64,000 nt of DNA from Dickeya oryzae (lineage in GTDB: Bacteria > Pseudomonadota > Gammaproteobacteria > Enterobacterales > Enterobacteriaceae). Shown in pieces: positions 17,628 to 26,475 of this stretch. Below the pieces are notes generated by a model, which saw nothing but the letters and a program-made list of their open reading frames with translations, had not been told where the DNA came from and did no database searches. How positions within the stretch are numbered: position 1 is the first letter of the stretch; every line of letters begins with the position of its first letter. The translations under genes and the position numbers were made by a program. Where the stretch lies: the NCBI RefSeq assembly GCF_009372235.1, contig NZ_ML762923.1, forward strand, positions 116,158-180,157, given 5' to 3'.

Positions 17628-18146
17628 ATGCCAACCCCATGTTATATCAGCATCGAAGGTAAAACTCAGGGCAACATCACCGCCGGTGCCTTCACCTCCG
17701 ACTCCGTAGGTAACATCTACGTGCAGGGCCACGAAGACGAGATGCTGGTGCAGGAATTCAAACACATCGTCACCGTCCCGACCGACCCGCAGTCCGGCCA
17801 GCCTGCCGGTCAGCGCGTGCACAAACCGTTCAAGTTCACCGTCGCGCTGAACAAGGCCGTCCCGCTGCTGTATAACGCGCTGGCCTCCGGCGAAATGCTG
17901 CCGACCGTGACCCTGAAGTGGTACCGCACCTCTGTCGAAGGCAAGCAGGAGCACTTCTTCACCACCAAACTGACCGACGCCACCATCGTCGACATCAACA
18001 ACCAGATGCCGCACTGCCAGGACCCGTCCAAGCAGGATTACACCCAGCTGATCGAAGTGTCGCTGGCGTACCGCAAAATCGACTGGGAACACACCGTGGC
18101 CGGGACTTCCGGCTCTGACGACTGGCGCGCGCCGATCGAAGCGTAA
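17628..18146 (+). CDS. hcp: Hcp, T6SS inner-tube protein
   Basis: Hcp hexamers stack into the tube fired by the T6SS and are found in culture supernatants. The 172-residue product has standard Hcp length and features: MPTPCYISIEGKTQGNI, GHEDEMLVQEF, a central beta-barrel, and a C-terminal YRKIDWEHTVAGTSGSDDWR. AAGGAG (17615-17620) precedes the ATG. An in-frame ATG at 17580 would add 16 unlike residues and lies upstream of the predicted start of transcription. Codon use is strongly biased to C/G third positions, as expected of a highly expressed gene. Confidence 0.98.
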   Translation: MPTPCYISIEGKTQGNITAGAFTSDSVGNIYVQGHEDEMLVQEFKHIVTVPTDPQSGQPAGQRVHKPFKFTVALNKAVPLLYNALASGEMLPTVTLKWYRTSVEGKQEHFFTTKLTDATIVDINNQMPHCQDPSKQDYTQLIEVSLAYRKIDWEHTVAGTSGSDDWRAPIEA

Positions 18147-18154
18147 TGGCCATC

Positions 18155-18179
18155 AACCCGGACTCCGGTCCGGGTTTTT
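18155..18179 (+). terminator. Terminator between hcp and vgrG
   Basis: AACCCGGAC (18155-18163) pairs perfectly with GTCCGGGTT (18168-18176), loop TCCG, then T residues. It probably makes hcp mRNA more abundant than vgrG read-through. Confidence 0.9.
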
Positions 18180-18309
18180 CTGTTTTTGTCTGTGCTGAGC
18201 GATGGTGACCCCATCGCTGAGTGCAGGCGCATTCATTGTGATAGTGCACTGACACACGGCACAGACCGGGTGTGCGGTAGCTATGGAGCCGGGGAAAGGA
18301 GGAAACAGG

Positions 18310-20346
18310 GTGGCCAACAGTACAGGATTGCAGTTTACCGTGAAAATCGGCGCATTGGCGGACACCACCTTCGCGGTGGTGGATTTTGAGCTGAGCGAGG
18401 CGCTGAACCAGCCGTTTGCGCTGTCGCTGAGCCTTGCCAGCAGTCAGGCGGATATCGACTTTGGCGCGGTGTTGGACCAGCCATGCGAGCTGCTGGTGTG
18501 GTACGAAGGCGAACTGCAGCGCCGGGTCAGCGGTATCGTCAGCCGCTTTGCCCAGGGCGACACCGGTTTTCGCCGCACCCGCTATCAGGCCGAGGTGCGC
18601 CCGGCGCTGTGGCGGCTCGGTCTGCGTACCAACGCCCGCATCTTCCAGACCAAAAAACCGGATGAGATCATCACCGAACTGTTGCAGGAAGCCGGTATCA
18701 GCGATTTTGCCTTTGCCCTGCGCCATGAGCATGCGGCACGTGAATACTGTGTGCAGTACCGCGAAAGCGACCTGGCGTTTATCAACCGGCTGGCCGCAGA
18801 AGAAGGGATGTTCTACTACCACGAATTTGAGGCTGGCAAGCACCGGGTGGTGTTCGCCGACGATGCCGGTGCGCTGACCAAAGGCCCGGAGCTGTTCTTC
18901 AATCTCGCTACACAGGGGCTGAGTGAAGGGGCGTATGTGCGCCGTTTCCGTTATGCCGAGGCGGTGAGCACCGCTGAGGTGGAACTGAAGGATTACAGCT
19001 TCAAAACCCCGGCATATGGCCTGTCGCACAAGAAAACCAGCAACGAACTGGCGCACCAGCGCGAATCCTACCAGCACTTTGATTACCCCGGCCGCTTCAA
19101 ACTGGACCCAAGCGGCAAGGCGTTTACCGGCTACCGGCTGGATGCGCTGCGTGCGGATGCGATAACCGGTGTGGGCGAGTCGAATGCCGCCGAACTGAGG
19201 CCGGGCAGCACCTTTACCCTGACCGAGCACCCGAACCCGGTGTTTAACCTGGCCTGGCAGGTGGTGGCGGTGACCCACAGCGGCCAGCAGCCGCAGGCGC
19301 TGGAAGAAGAAAGCGGCGGCGAGCCGACCACCATTAGCAACAGCTTCGAGGTGGTGAAAGCCACCACCACCTGGCGTGCGGCCATGCCGTACAAGCCGAT
19401 GGTGGACGGCCCGCAGATTGCCATGGTCGTCGGCCCGGCGGGTGAAGAGATTTACTGTGATAAATTTGGCCGGGTGAAACTGCAATTCCCGTGGGACCGC
19501 TACGGCGCCAGCGACGACCAGAGCTCCTGCTGGGTGCGGGTCAGTCAGGGCTGGGCCGGTGGTCAGTACGGCTTGATCGCCATTCCGCGCATCGGTCATG
19601 AAGTGGTGGTGAGTTTTCTTGAAGGCGACCCGGATCAGCCGATTATCACCGGTCGCACCTTTCATGCGACTAACCCGACGCCGTATGTCTTACCGGAGCA
19701 TAAAACCCGCACCACCTTGCGTACCGATACGCACAAAGGCAGCGGATTCAACGAACTGCGGTTTGAAGATGAAGCGACCCGGGAGCAAATCTATCTACAC
19801 GCGCAAAAAGACATGGATGCGGTGATTAACAACATTCATCGCCAGAGTGTCGGGTTAGATCAACATCTGAGCGTGGCGAATGACCAGTTCGAGCGGGTCG
19901 ATCGTCATAGCCATCGCACCATCGGGCAGGATGACTTTGAGCAGATTGGTCAGGATCACCATCAGTCAATCGGGCGTCATTTCGTGCAACGCATCACCCA
20001 GTCATTCAAGCGCTTTATTGGTGGCGGCGAGATTACCCGTATTGACGGCAGCCGCCAGACCACGTTGTCCGGTTCGGAAGAGACCTTAATCGGCGCACAT
20101 CAGCGCGTGTTGGTGAATACCGACAGTTACCTCAAAGCGGCGGATATCGTGCTGGAAGCCGGACAATCGCTGACCATTAAAGCGCCCGGCGGGTTTATTA
20201 AGATTGACGGCGCGGGTGTCATCATTTCTGGCACGCTGGTGAAAATTAACGACGGTGGTTCCGCCGGGGCGGGTACGGCGCCAGTGTCCATCGAACCCGA
20301 GTCCCCCACCAGACCGACGCTGCCTGATGCGCCGGACCGGCGTTAA
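18310..20346 (+). CDS. vgrG: VgrG, T6SS spike protein
   Basis: VgrG trimers form the puncturing spike at the tip of the Hcp tube. The 678-residue product has a gp27-like N-terminal region ([17 protein letters not shown] onward), a gp5-like OB domain near residue 385 ([35 protein letters not shown]), and a C-terminal beta-helix with repeated His/Gln-rich segments. There is no large C-terminal effector extension. Start is GTG at 18310 behind AAAGGAGG (18295-18302); the ATG at 18283 lies upstream of that site and adds non-conserved residues. Confidence 0.97.
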   Translation: MANSTGLQFTVKIGALADTTFAVVDFELSEALNQPFALSLSLASSQADIDFGAVLDQPCELLVWYEGELQRRVSGIVSRFAQGDTGFRRTRYQAEVRPALWRLGLRTNARIFQTKKPDEIITELLQEAGISDFAFALRHEHAAREYCVQYRESDLAFINRLAAEEGMFYYHEFEAGKHRVVFADDAGALTKGPELFFNLATQGLSEGAYVRRFRYAEAVSTAEVELKDYSFKTPAYGLSHKKTSNELAHQRESYQHFDYPGRFKLDPSGKAFTGYRLDALRADAITGVGESNAAELRPGSTFTLTEHPNPVFNLAWQVVAVTHSGQQPQALEEESGGEPTTISNSFEVVKATTTWRAAMPYKPMVDGPQIAMVVGPAGEEIYCDKFGRVKLQFPWDRYGASDDQSSCWVRVSQGWAGGQYGLIAIPRIGHEVVVSFLEGDPDQPIITGRTFHATNPTPYVLPEHKTRTTLRTDTHKGSGFNELRFEDEATREQIYLHAQKDMDAVINNIHRQSVGLDQHLSVANDQFERVDRHSHRTIGQDDFEQIGQDHHQSIGRHFVQRITQSFKRFIGGGEITRIDGSRQTTLSGSEETLIGAHQRVLVNTDSYLKAADIVLEAGQSLTIKAPGGFIKIDGAGVIISGTLVKINDGGSAGAGTAPVSIEPESPTRPTLPDAPDRR

Positions 20347-20355
20347 GGAGCCATC

Positions 20356-21726
20356 ATGCCAGGAGCTGCACGTTTAGGAGACAGTTGTGCTGGTCACGGC
20401 TGTTTTCCCGCTACCCCGGTCATTGCGGGCAGTGGCGATGTGATTATCAATGGCAAACCGGCGGCGCGTAAAGGCGACGCGGTGTTACTGCACGCCTGTC
20501 CCTGCCCGAACATGCCGCACGGTGTGCACAGTCGGGCGATTTCCGCCGGTTCCGGCACGGTGATTATCAACGGTAAGCTGGCCGCCCGTATCGGTGATGC
20601 CATCGGTTGCGGCGGGTCAGTGGCGGCAGGAAGCGGGGATGTGATTATTGGCGACACACCTTACCAGTCGCCGGTGAAATCCTGTGCGGAACAGTCCGCA
20701 AAAAGTCGGGCCCCACTGTTGGCGCTTACGCCGATGTTACTACCCGCCATGATGGAGTGGGCCGCGACTGCCGAACTACCGGTGCTGGATGAAGCGCTGA
20801 CCGTATTACAGCGTAAAGATCGCTATCTGGCGCGGGCCAGGCTGGCGCAACAAGCATCGGCTATGCCGGGCCTGAAATATGCCGCCACCCGACTGGCGTT
20901 TAATAATGACAGTATCTTGCGTGCTGAAGCGGCGCAGTATGTTTACTCTGTGGATGAATTCCGCCGAGGTGCGAGGTCGGTATTACCTAAATCCCCCGTC
21001 GGATTGGATTTGATTAATCCAGATAGCGTGACAGGGCTAAAAGATGCGGTATTTATGGATAAAAATACCGGCTTTGGCGCAGCGCTGTTTAAATCCTCGA
21101 TAAATGGCGAAACCATGCTGACATACCGGGGAACTAATAATGCTGTGACAGGAAAACAAGATTGGATGACCAATTTATCGCAAGGAATGGGGAAAGAATC
21201 AGCTCAATATAGTCAGGCTATGGATTTAGCAAAAATGGTGAAACGCTCAATGTCACCGGCACCATCAATTGTTGGTCATTCATTAGGTGGTGGGCTAGCT
21301 TCTTCTGGGGTTGGTGTTACCGGATTAAAAGGATACACCTTTAATGCGGCTGGATTGCATGAAAATACAGTGGCACGTGTAGGTGGTATGGGATTAGATA
21401 AAATCGGGTCACTTATTAAAACTCAAGCAGTAGATGGTGAAATCCTGACTATGGCTCAGACGTATGGTAAAGCGGCATTGCCGGGACTGTTGTCGGGTGC
21501 AGGGGCATTGATTGGAGGCGGTGTCGGTGCTGTTGTGGGTGGAATTGCTGGCGCTGCGACATTATTGAGTGGGGCCTTGCCTAAAGCGGCCGGGAATATG
21601 ATGCCGTTGCCTGCATCAGGCGGCTCTCCGTTAGCACGCCATGGTATGGATCAGGTTATTGCGGGTATTGAGAGCCAGAAAAAGGATGATATTGGTAGTA
21701 TTACTAAGGCACTTAAGGGGGCGTAA
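20356..21726 (+). CDS. PAAR-lipase T6SS effector
   Basis: A 456-residue two-part protein. Residues 1 to about 100 form a PAAR domain (MPGAARLGDSC start; repeated SGDVIINGKPAARKGD and SGTVIINGKLAARIGD) that caps the VgrG spike. The second half is a class 3 lipase-like domain: YRGTNN near residue 258, then the nucleophile elbow GHSLGG with Ser309. A glycine-rich hydrophobic stretch (about residues 375-405) could insert in membranes. This fits T6SS phospholipase (Tle-like) effectors. It sits directly after vgrG and overlaps the first ankyrin gene by one base (TAATG). Base composition turns AT-richer from about 20990, suggesting an exchanged effector module. Confidence 0.9.
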   Translation: MPGAARLGDSCAGHGCFPATPVIAGSGDVIINGKPAARKGDAVLLHACPCPNMPHGVHSRAISAGSGTVIINGKLAARIGDAIGCGGSVAAGSGDVIIGDTPYQSPVKSCAEQSAKSRAPLLALTPMLLPAMMEWAATAELPVLDEALTVLQRKDRYLARARLAQQASAMPGLKYAATRLAFNNDSILRAEAAQYVYSVDEFRRGARSVLPKSPVGLDLINPDSVTGLKDAVFMDKNTGFGAALFKSSINGETMLTYRGTNNAVTGKQDWMTNLSQGMGKESAQYSQAMDLAKMVKRSMSPAPSIVGHSLGGGLASSGVGVTGLKGYTFNAAGLHENTVARVGGMGLDKIGSLIKTQAVDGEILTMAQTYGKAALPGLLSGAGALIGGGVGAVVGGIAGAATLLSGALPKAAGNMMPLPASGGSPLARHGMDQVIAGIESQKKDDIGSITKALKGA

Positions 21727-22493
21727 TGCAATGGCTCAAATGGTTGGGGATACTGATTATTGGAATATTAACCGCCTGTCAGGCAGGAGGGCAGAATATG
21801 CAGGCCAGTGAGTTTTTTAAACCACCGATGGTGAATGTGTTATCCAGTATCCAGAAAGGTGATGAAGCCGCAGCCCGACAACAGTTGTCGCAGGGGGTAA
21901 ACCTGAACGTATTGGGTGCTGAAGGGATTACCCCTCTATTGTGGCTGATGATGCAACAGGACAAGGACGGTGCCAGACTGGCGTTAAAACTGGGTGCGGA
22001 CCCTAATTTTCGAACGGGTACAGGCACGACGGCTGTCAATATGGCCGCTGGCGCGAAATCACCTGAATGGTTGAAAATGATGCTCGATGCTGGTGGTGAT
22101 CCTAATTCCCTCGATCACAACAAGGTACCAGCGCTATTTAATGCGATAGCGGAAGAACGTTGGGCGGATATCAAATTGCTCGTTGAGCGTGGTGCTGATG
22201 TCAATATAGTCGATGGGCCAGGCCGTAACAGTGCACATTATGCAGCCTATTTGAACAAATATGATGTGACTTACTGGTTAATCGAAAAGGGGGCTGACAT
22301 TCACCCCTATGATGCAACAGGAAGTAATCTGGCATGGACGGTAGAAGATAGTTTATCACTTATGGATCATAGCTCGCCATATTATCCCTGGGCGCTGAAA
22401 GTAAAGCAGTTATTACAACAACGTGGTATCAAATTCCCTCCTTTATCGCCAGCGGAAGTACGGGAACGTCGCGCTAAGGGAGAATCCCTTTGA
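21726..22493 (+). CDS. Ankyrin-repeat lipoprotein 1, probable lipase immunity protein
   Basis: A 255-residue lipoprotein (lipobox LTAC, Cys18) with about four to five ankyrin repeats, such as ALKLGADPN, ADIKLLVERGADVN and TYWLIEKGADI. Ankyrin-repeat lipoproteins next to T6SS phospholipases are known in other enterobacteria as immunity proteins, so protection against the upstream lipase is likely. It starts with ATG inside the effector's stop (TAATG). It shares its N-terminal three quarters with copy 6. The lipobox has no Asp at +2, so outer-membrane sorting is expected. Confidence 0.85.
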   Translation: MQWLKWLGILIIGILTACQAGGQNMQASEFFKPPMVNVLSSIQKGDEAAARQQLSQGVNLNVLGAEGITPLLWLMMQQDKDGARLALKLGADPNFRTGTGTTAVNMAAGAKSPEWLKMMLDAGGDPNSLDHNKVPALFNAIAEERWADIKLLVERGADVNIVDGPGRNSAHYAAYLNKYDVTYWLIEKGADIHPYDATGSNLAWTVEDSLSLMDHSSPYYPWALKVKQLLQQRGIKFPPLSPAEVRERRAKGESL

Positions 22494-23257
22494 AGTGGTG
22501 GCACTGGCTGCTGGCTTGCCTGCCGCTGCTAACTGCCTGTCAGGCAGGGGGGCGCAGTATGCAGGCCAGTGAATTGTTTCAGCCGCCGATGGCGACATTA
22601 CTGCAAACTATCCGCAAAGGTGATGAAGCGGAAGCCCGGCGTCAGCTTGCTCAGGGGCTGAACTTGAATATTCAGGGCAAAGAAGGGATTACACCGCTAC
22701 TGTGGCTGATTTATGAAACGCAGGATAAGAATGCGGTACGGCTGGCGTTAAAACTGGGTGCTGACCCGAATTATAAAGATGGTTTTGGAGATAGTGCGGT
22801 CAATACCGTTTCTGGTGCAAAAGATCCTGAATGGTTAAAAATGATGCTTGATTCAGGGGGAAATCCAAATGCTATAGATAGAAGAGGGCAACCAGCGTTA
22901 TTTAGTGCTATAGGTGAAGAGAGTTGGTCTGATATTAAACTACTGGTAGAAAGAGGTGCTGATATTAATTTGGTTGATAAGCACAATATCAACAGTGCGC
23001 ACTATGCGGCTTATCTGAATAAATATGAAATCGTTTATTGGTTAGTTGAGCACGGAGTAAAAATCGATAATTATTCAGATACTGGGAGTAGTCTGGCATG
23101 GAGAGTTCATGACAGCCTGTCGACAATCGACCATCAAAATACGGCTTATCAATGGGCCGTGAAAGTCAAACAGCAATTACAACAACGTGGCATTAGATTC
23201 CCTCCTTTATCTCCGGCAGAGGTTCAGGATAAGTGGGAAAAAGGAGAGTCCCTTTGA
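22490..23257 (+). CDS. Ankyrin-repeat lipoprotein 2
   Basis: A 255-residue paralogue of copy 1 with signal MKWWHWLLACLPLLTAC (lipidated Cys17). It begins with TTG overlapping the previous TGA (TTGA, 22490-22493), behind AAGGGAG. The N-terminal block (SELFQPPMATLLQTIRKG) is shared with copies 3, 4 and 5; the repeat pair LKLGADPNYKDGFGDSAVN with copies 4 and 5; the tail AEVQDKWEKGESL with copy 5. Probable immunity protein. Confidence 0.83.
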   Translation: MKWWHWLLACLPLLTACQAGGRSMQASELFQPPMATLLQTIRKGDEAEARRQLAQGLNLNIQGKEGITPLLWLIYETQDKNAVRLALKLGADPNYKDGFGDSAVNTVSGAKDPEWLKMMLDSGGNPNAIDRRGQPALFSAIGEESWSDIKLLVERGADINLVDKHNINSAHYAAYLNKYEIVYWLVEHGVKIDNYSDTGSSLAWRVHDSLSTIDHQNTAYQWAVKVKQQLQQRGIRFPPLSPAEVQDKWEKGESL

Positions 23258-24018
23258 AGTGGTGGCACTGGCTGCTGGCTTGCCTGCCGCTGTTAACCGC
23301 CTGTCAGGCAGGGGGGCGCAATATGCAGGTCAGTGAATTGTTTCAGCCGCCGATGGCGACATTACTGCAAACTATCCGCAAAGGTGATGAAGCGGAAGCC
23401 CGGCATCAGCTTGCTCAGGGGCTGAATCTGAATATTCAGGGTAAGGAAGGTATTACACCTTTACTTTGGTTAGTCATGCAAAAGGATAAATCTGCTACTC
23501 AATTAGCATTAAAACTAGGTGCAGATCCTAATTTCCGTGCAGGTAATGGAAATAATGCTGTTAATATGGTTGCTGGTGCGAAATCGCCTGAATGGTTGAA
23601 GATGATGTTAGATGCCGGTGGTAATCCTAATTCTATGGATGCCAATAAATCACCTGTGTTATTCAGTGCAATCAATGAATCACGATGGGATGACATTAAG
23701 CTTCTTGTTGAACGAGGTGCTGATCTTAATTTAGAAGATGCACAAAAGCGGAATAGTGCTCTATATGCAGCGTATATTAACGAGTATGAAACGGTATATT
23801 GGCTTATTGATCATGGTGCGAAAGTAGATACTTATTCTGCAACAGGTGGAAGCCTGGCATGGAGAGTCCATGACAGTCTATCGATAGTTGCTAATAACTC
23901 TCCAAATTACTCATGGTTGCTAAAGGTTAAACAGCAATTACAACAACGTGGCATCAAATTTCCCCCATTATCGCCAGAGGAAGTGCGGGAACGTCGTGCT
24001 AAGGGAGAACCCCTTTGA
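23254..24018 (+). CDS. Ankyrin-repeat lipoprotein 3
   Basis: A 254-residue paralogue. It starts with TTG at 23254 (TTGA overlap), with AAGGAG eight bases upstream; an in-frame GTG at 23233 lies upstream of that site and is rejected. It is a mosaic: N-terminal block like copies 2/4/5, middle (LKLGADPNFRAGNGNNAVN, GAKSPEWLKMMLDAGG) like copies 1/6, and end (RVHDSLS) like copies 2/5. Its central DNA is the most AT-rich of the array. Probable immunity protein. Confidence 0.83.
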   Translation: MKWWHWLLACLPLLTACQAGGRNMQVSELFQPPMATLLQTIRKGDEAEARHQLAQGLNLNIQGKEGITPLLWLVMQKDKSATQLALKLGADPNFRAGNGNNAVNMVAGAKSPEWLKMMLDAGGNPNSMDANKSPVLFSAINESRWDDIKLLVERGADLNLEDAQKRNSALYAAYINEYETVYWLIDHGAKVDTYSATGGSLAWRVHDSLSIVANNSPNYSWLLKVKQQLQQRGIKFPPLSPEEVRERRAKGEPL

Positions 24019-24782
24019 AGTGGTGGCACTGGCTGCTGGCTTGCCTGCCGCTGTTAACCGCCTGTCAGGCAGGAGGGCGTAGTATGCAGGCCAGTGAATT
24101 GTTTCAGCCGCCGATGGCGACATTACTGCAAACTATCCGCAAAGGTGATGAAGCGGAAGCCCGGCGTCAGCTTGCTCAGGGGCTGAACTTGAATATTCAG
24201 GGTAAGGAAGGGATTACGCCGCTGCTATGGTTGATTTATGAAACGCAGGATAAGGATGCGGTACGGCTAGCGTTAAAACTGGGTGCTGACCCGAATTATA
24301 AAGACGGCTCAGGAGACAGCGCAGTAAACCGGGTATCAGGTGCTCGGGATCCAGACTGGCTGCGTATTGTTCTGGATGCAGGTGGAAATCCGAATTCGAT
24401 AGGACGACTTGAGCAACCGGCGTTATTTAGTGCGATAGGTGAAGAGCGTTGGGCTGATATCAAACTGTTGGTAGAACGAGGGGCTGATATAAATTTAAAA
24501 GATAGTTTGGATAGAAATAGTGTGTTGTATGCTGGGTACTTGAATAAATATGAAATTGCATATTGGCTAATAGAAAAGGGCGCTGATATTACCATATATG
24601 ATGCGACAGGTAGTAATATGGCATGGACTGTGGAAGATAGTTTATCTGTCATGTCACATAATGCGGCGTCGTATCCATGGGGTATTAAGGTAAGAGAATT
24701 GCTACAGAAACGCGGGGTGAAATTTCCTCCGTTATCTCCTGCAGAAGTACGGGAACGTCGCGCTAAGGGAGAACCCCTTTGA
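24015..24782 (+). CDS. Ankyrin-repeat lipoprotein 4
   Basis: A 255-residue paralogue with TTG start overlapping the preceding TGA. First half nearly identical to copy 5 (GDSAVNRVSGARDPDWLR), but the end (NMAWTVEDSLSVM, RERRAKGEPL) follows the copy 1/6 type. Lipobox Cys17 as in copy 2. Probable immunity protein; whether it binds the lipase encoded here or another allele is unknown. Confidence 0.83.
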   Translation: MKWWHWLLACLPLLTACQAGGRSMQASELFQPPMATLLQTIRKGDEAEARRQLAQGLNLNIQGKEGITPLLWLIYETQDKDAVRLALKLGADPNYKDGSGDSAVNRVSGARDPDWLRIVLDAGGNPNSIGRLEQPALFSAIGEERWADIKLLVERGADINLKDSLDRNSVLYAGYLNKYEIAYWLIEKGADITIYDATGSNMAWTVEDSLSVMSHNAASYPWGIKVRELLQKRGVKFPPLSPAEVRERRAKGEPL

Positions 24783-25546
24783 AGTGGTGGCACTGGCTGC
24801 TGGCTTGCCTGCCGCTGTTAACCGCCTGTCAGGCAGGAGGGCGCAGTATGCAGGCCAGTGAATTGTTCCAGCCGCCGATGGCGACATTACTGCAAACTAT
24901 CCGCAAAGGTGATGAAGCGGAAGCCCGGCGTCAGCTTGCTCAGGGGCTGAACTTAAATACTCAGGGTAAGGGAGGGATTACACCGCTACTGTGGCTAATT
25001 TATGAAACGCAGGATAAGGATGCGGTACGGCTGGCGTTAAAACTGGGTGCTGACCCGAATTATAAAGATGGTTCAGGCGACAGCGCAGTAAATCGGGTAT
25101 CAGGTGCTCGGGATCCAGACTGGCTGCGCATGGTTCTGGATGAAGGTGGAAATCCGAATTCGATAGGACGACTTGGTCAACCGGCATTATTTAGTGCAAT
25201 AGGTGAAGAACGTTGGGCAGATATTAAACTGTTGGTCGAGCGTGGAGCCGATGTCAATTTAGTCGATGGACAAAAAACAACAAGTGTCCATTATGCAGCC
25301 TATTTAAATAAGTATGATATTGCGTATTGGCTTATTGAACATGGTGCTAAAGTTGATACTTATTCTGCAACAGGGGGGAGTCTGGCGTGGCGGGTGCATG
25401 AAAGCCTGTCAATTATGGCGCAGAGTTCACCGCAGTATTCTTGGTTATTAAAGGTTAAACAGCAATTACAACAACGTGGCATTAGATTCCCTCCTTTATC
25501 TCCGGCAGAGGTTCAGGATAAGTGGGAAAAAGGAGAATCCCTTTGA
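24779..25546 (+). CDS. Ankyrin-repeat lipoprotein 5
   Basis: A 255-residue paralogue with TTG start (TTGA overlap). First half close to copy 4 and second half close to copies 2 and 3 (SLAWRVHESLSIM; QDKWEKGESL tail). A small difference from the others is NTQGKGGITPLLWL in place of NIQGKEGITPLLWL. Probable immunity protein. Confidence 0.83.
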   Translation: MKWWHWLLACLPLLTACQAGGRSMQASELFQPPMATLLQTIRKGDEAEARRQLAQGLNLNTQGKGGITPLLWLIYETQDKDAVRLALKLGADPNYKDGSGDSAVNRVSGARDPDWLRMVLDEGGNPNSIGRLGQPALFSAIGEERWADIKLLVERGADVNLVDGQKTTSVHYAAYLNKYDIAYWLIEHGAKVDTYSATGGSLAWRVHESLSIMAQSSPQYSWLLKVKQQLQQRGIRFPPLSPAEVQDKWEKGESL

Positions 25547-26307
25547 GATGGTGGCACTGGCTGCTGGCTTGCCTGCCGCTGTTAACCGCCTGCCAGACAG
25601 GAGGGCAGAATATGCAGGCCAGTGAGTTTTTTAAACCACCGATGGTGAATGTGTTATCCAATATCCAGAAAGGTGATGAAGCCGCAGCCCGACAACAGCT
25701 GGCGCAAGGGGTAAACCTGAACGTATTGGGTGCTGAAGGGATTACCCCTCTATTGTGGCTGATGATGCAGCAGGACAAGGACGGTGCCAGACTGGCGTTA
25801 AAGCTGGGTGCGGACCCTAATTTTCGAACGGGGACAGGCACGACGGCTGTCAATATGGCCGCTGGTGCGAAATCACCTGAATGGTTGAAAATGATGCTCG
25901 ATGCCGGTGGTGATCCGAATTCCCTCGATCACAACAAGGTACCTGCCTTATTTAGTGCGATTAATGAAGAACGTTGGGCTGATATCAAATTATTGGTCGA
26001 GCGTGGTGCAGACGTGAATTTGACTGATGGTCAAAAAACGACGAGCGCACATTACGCTGCTTATATTAATCAATATGAAATCGCATATTGGCTAATAGAG
26101 CACGGCGCTAATATTAATACGTATTCTGCGACAGGGGCGAGTCTGGCATGGACGGTAGAAGACAGTTTATCGCTTATGGATCATCGGTCACCACATTATC
26201 CCTGGGCGCTGAAAGTAAAACAGTTATTACAACAGCGTGGCATTAAGTTTCCCCCATTATCGCCAGCGGAAGTACGGGAACGTCGTGCTAAAGGTGAATC
26301 GCTGTAA
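25543..26307 (+). CDS. Ankyrin-repeat lipoprotein 6
   Basis: A 254-residue paralogue with TTG start at 25543 behind AAGGAG; signal MRWWHWLLACLPLLTAC resembles copies 2-5, but from residue about 19 onward it follows copy 1 (QNMQASEFFKPPMVNVLS; VLGAEGITPLLWLMMQQ). So the junction between the two families lies at the signal peptide. Last gene of the array, followed by hairpins. Probable immunity protein. Confidence 0.83.
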   Translation: MRWWHWLLACLPLLTACQTGGQNMQASEFFKPPMVNVLSNIQKGDEAAARQQLAQGVNLNVLGAEGITPLLWLMMQQDKDGARLALKLGADPNFRTGTGTTAVNMAAGAKSPEWLKMMLDAGGDPNSLDHNKVPALFSAINEERWADIKLLVERGADVNLTDGQKTTSAHYAAYINQYEIAYWLIEHGANINTYSATGASLAWTVEDSLSLMDHRSPHYPWALKVKQLLQQRGIKFPPLSPAEVRERRAKGESL

Positions 26308-26343
26308 ATAAAGCATTTCGGGTTGTCTCGTATTCTATTTCAT

Positions 26344-26357
26344 CGCGTTGTAACGCG
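26344..26357. repeat. Palindrome after the ankyrin array
   Basis: CGCGTT-GT-AACGCG, a perfect 6-bp inverted repeat with two-base centre. A T6 run lies about 11 bases downstream, so it is a poor terminator; it may be an operator or mRNA end structure. Confidence 0.35.
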
Positions 26358-26399
26358 GTACGGCCAATTTTTTCTACGGTTCTTTCTCATTTTTCCTGA

Positions 26400-26437
26400 C
26401 CCAATAGCGTTATTTAAAACTGAATAACGCTACTGGG
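26400..26437. terminator. Long hairpin between ankyrin array and DUF4123 genes
   Basis: CCCAATAGCGTTATT (26400-26414) pairs with AATAACGCTACTGGG (26423-26437): 14 of 15 positions, 8-base loop. No T tract follows; transcription barrier or mRNA-stabilising structure are both possible. Confidence 0.45.
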
Positions 26438-26475
26438 CGTGCTTGTTAACTCTATTCATTATCCCAGTGAACATC

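Noticed and set aside
17995-19665. 556-codon minus-strand frame opposite hcp and vgrG
   Set aside because: It lies antisense to well-identified genes with high GC third positions, has no ribosome-binding site and gives a low-complexity His/Arg-rich product; a shadow frame.
21726-26307. Assembly artefact as the cause of the six ankyrin copies
   Set aside because: The copies differ from each other along their whole length and all frames are intact, which is not expected of a duplicated assembly error.
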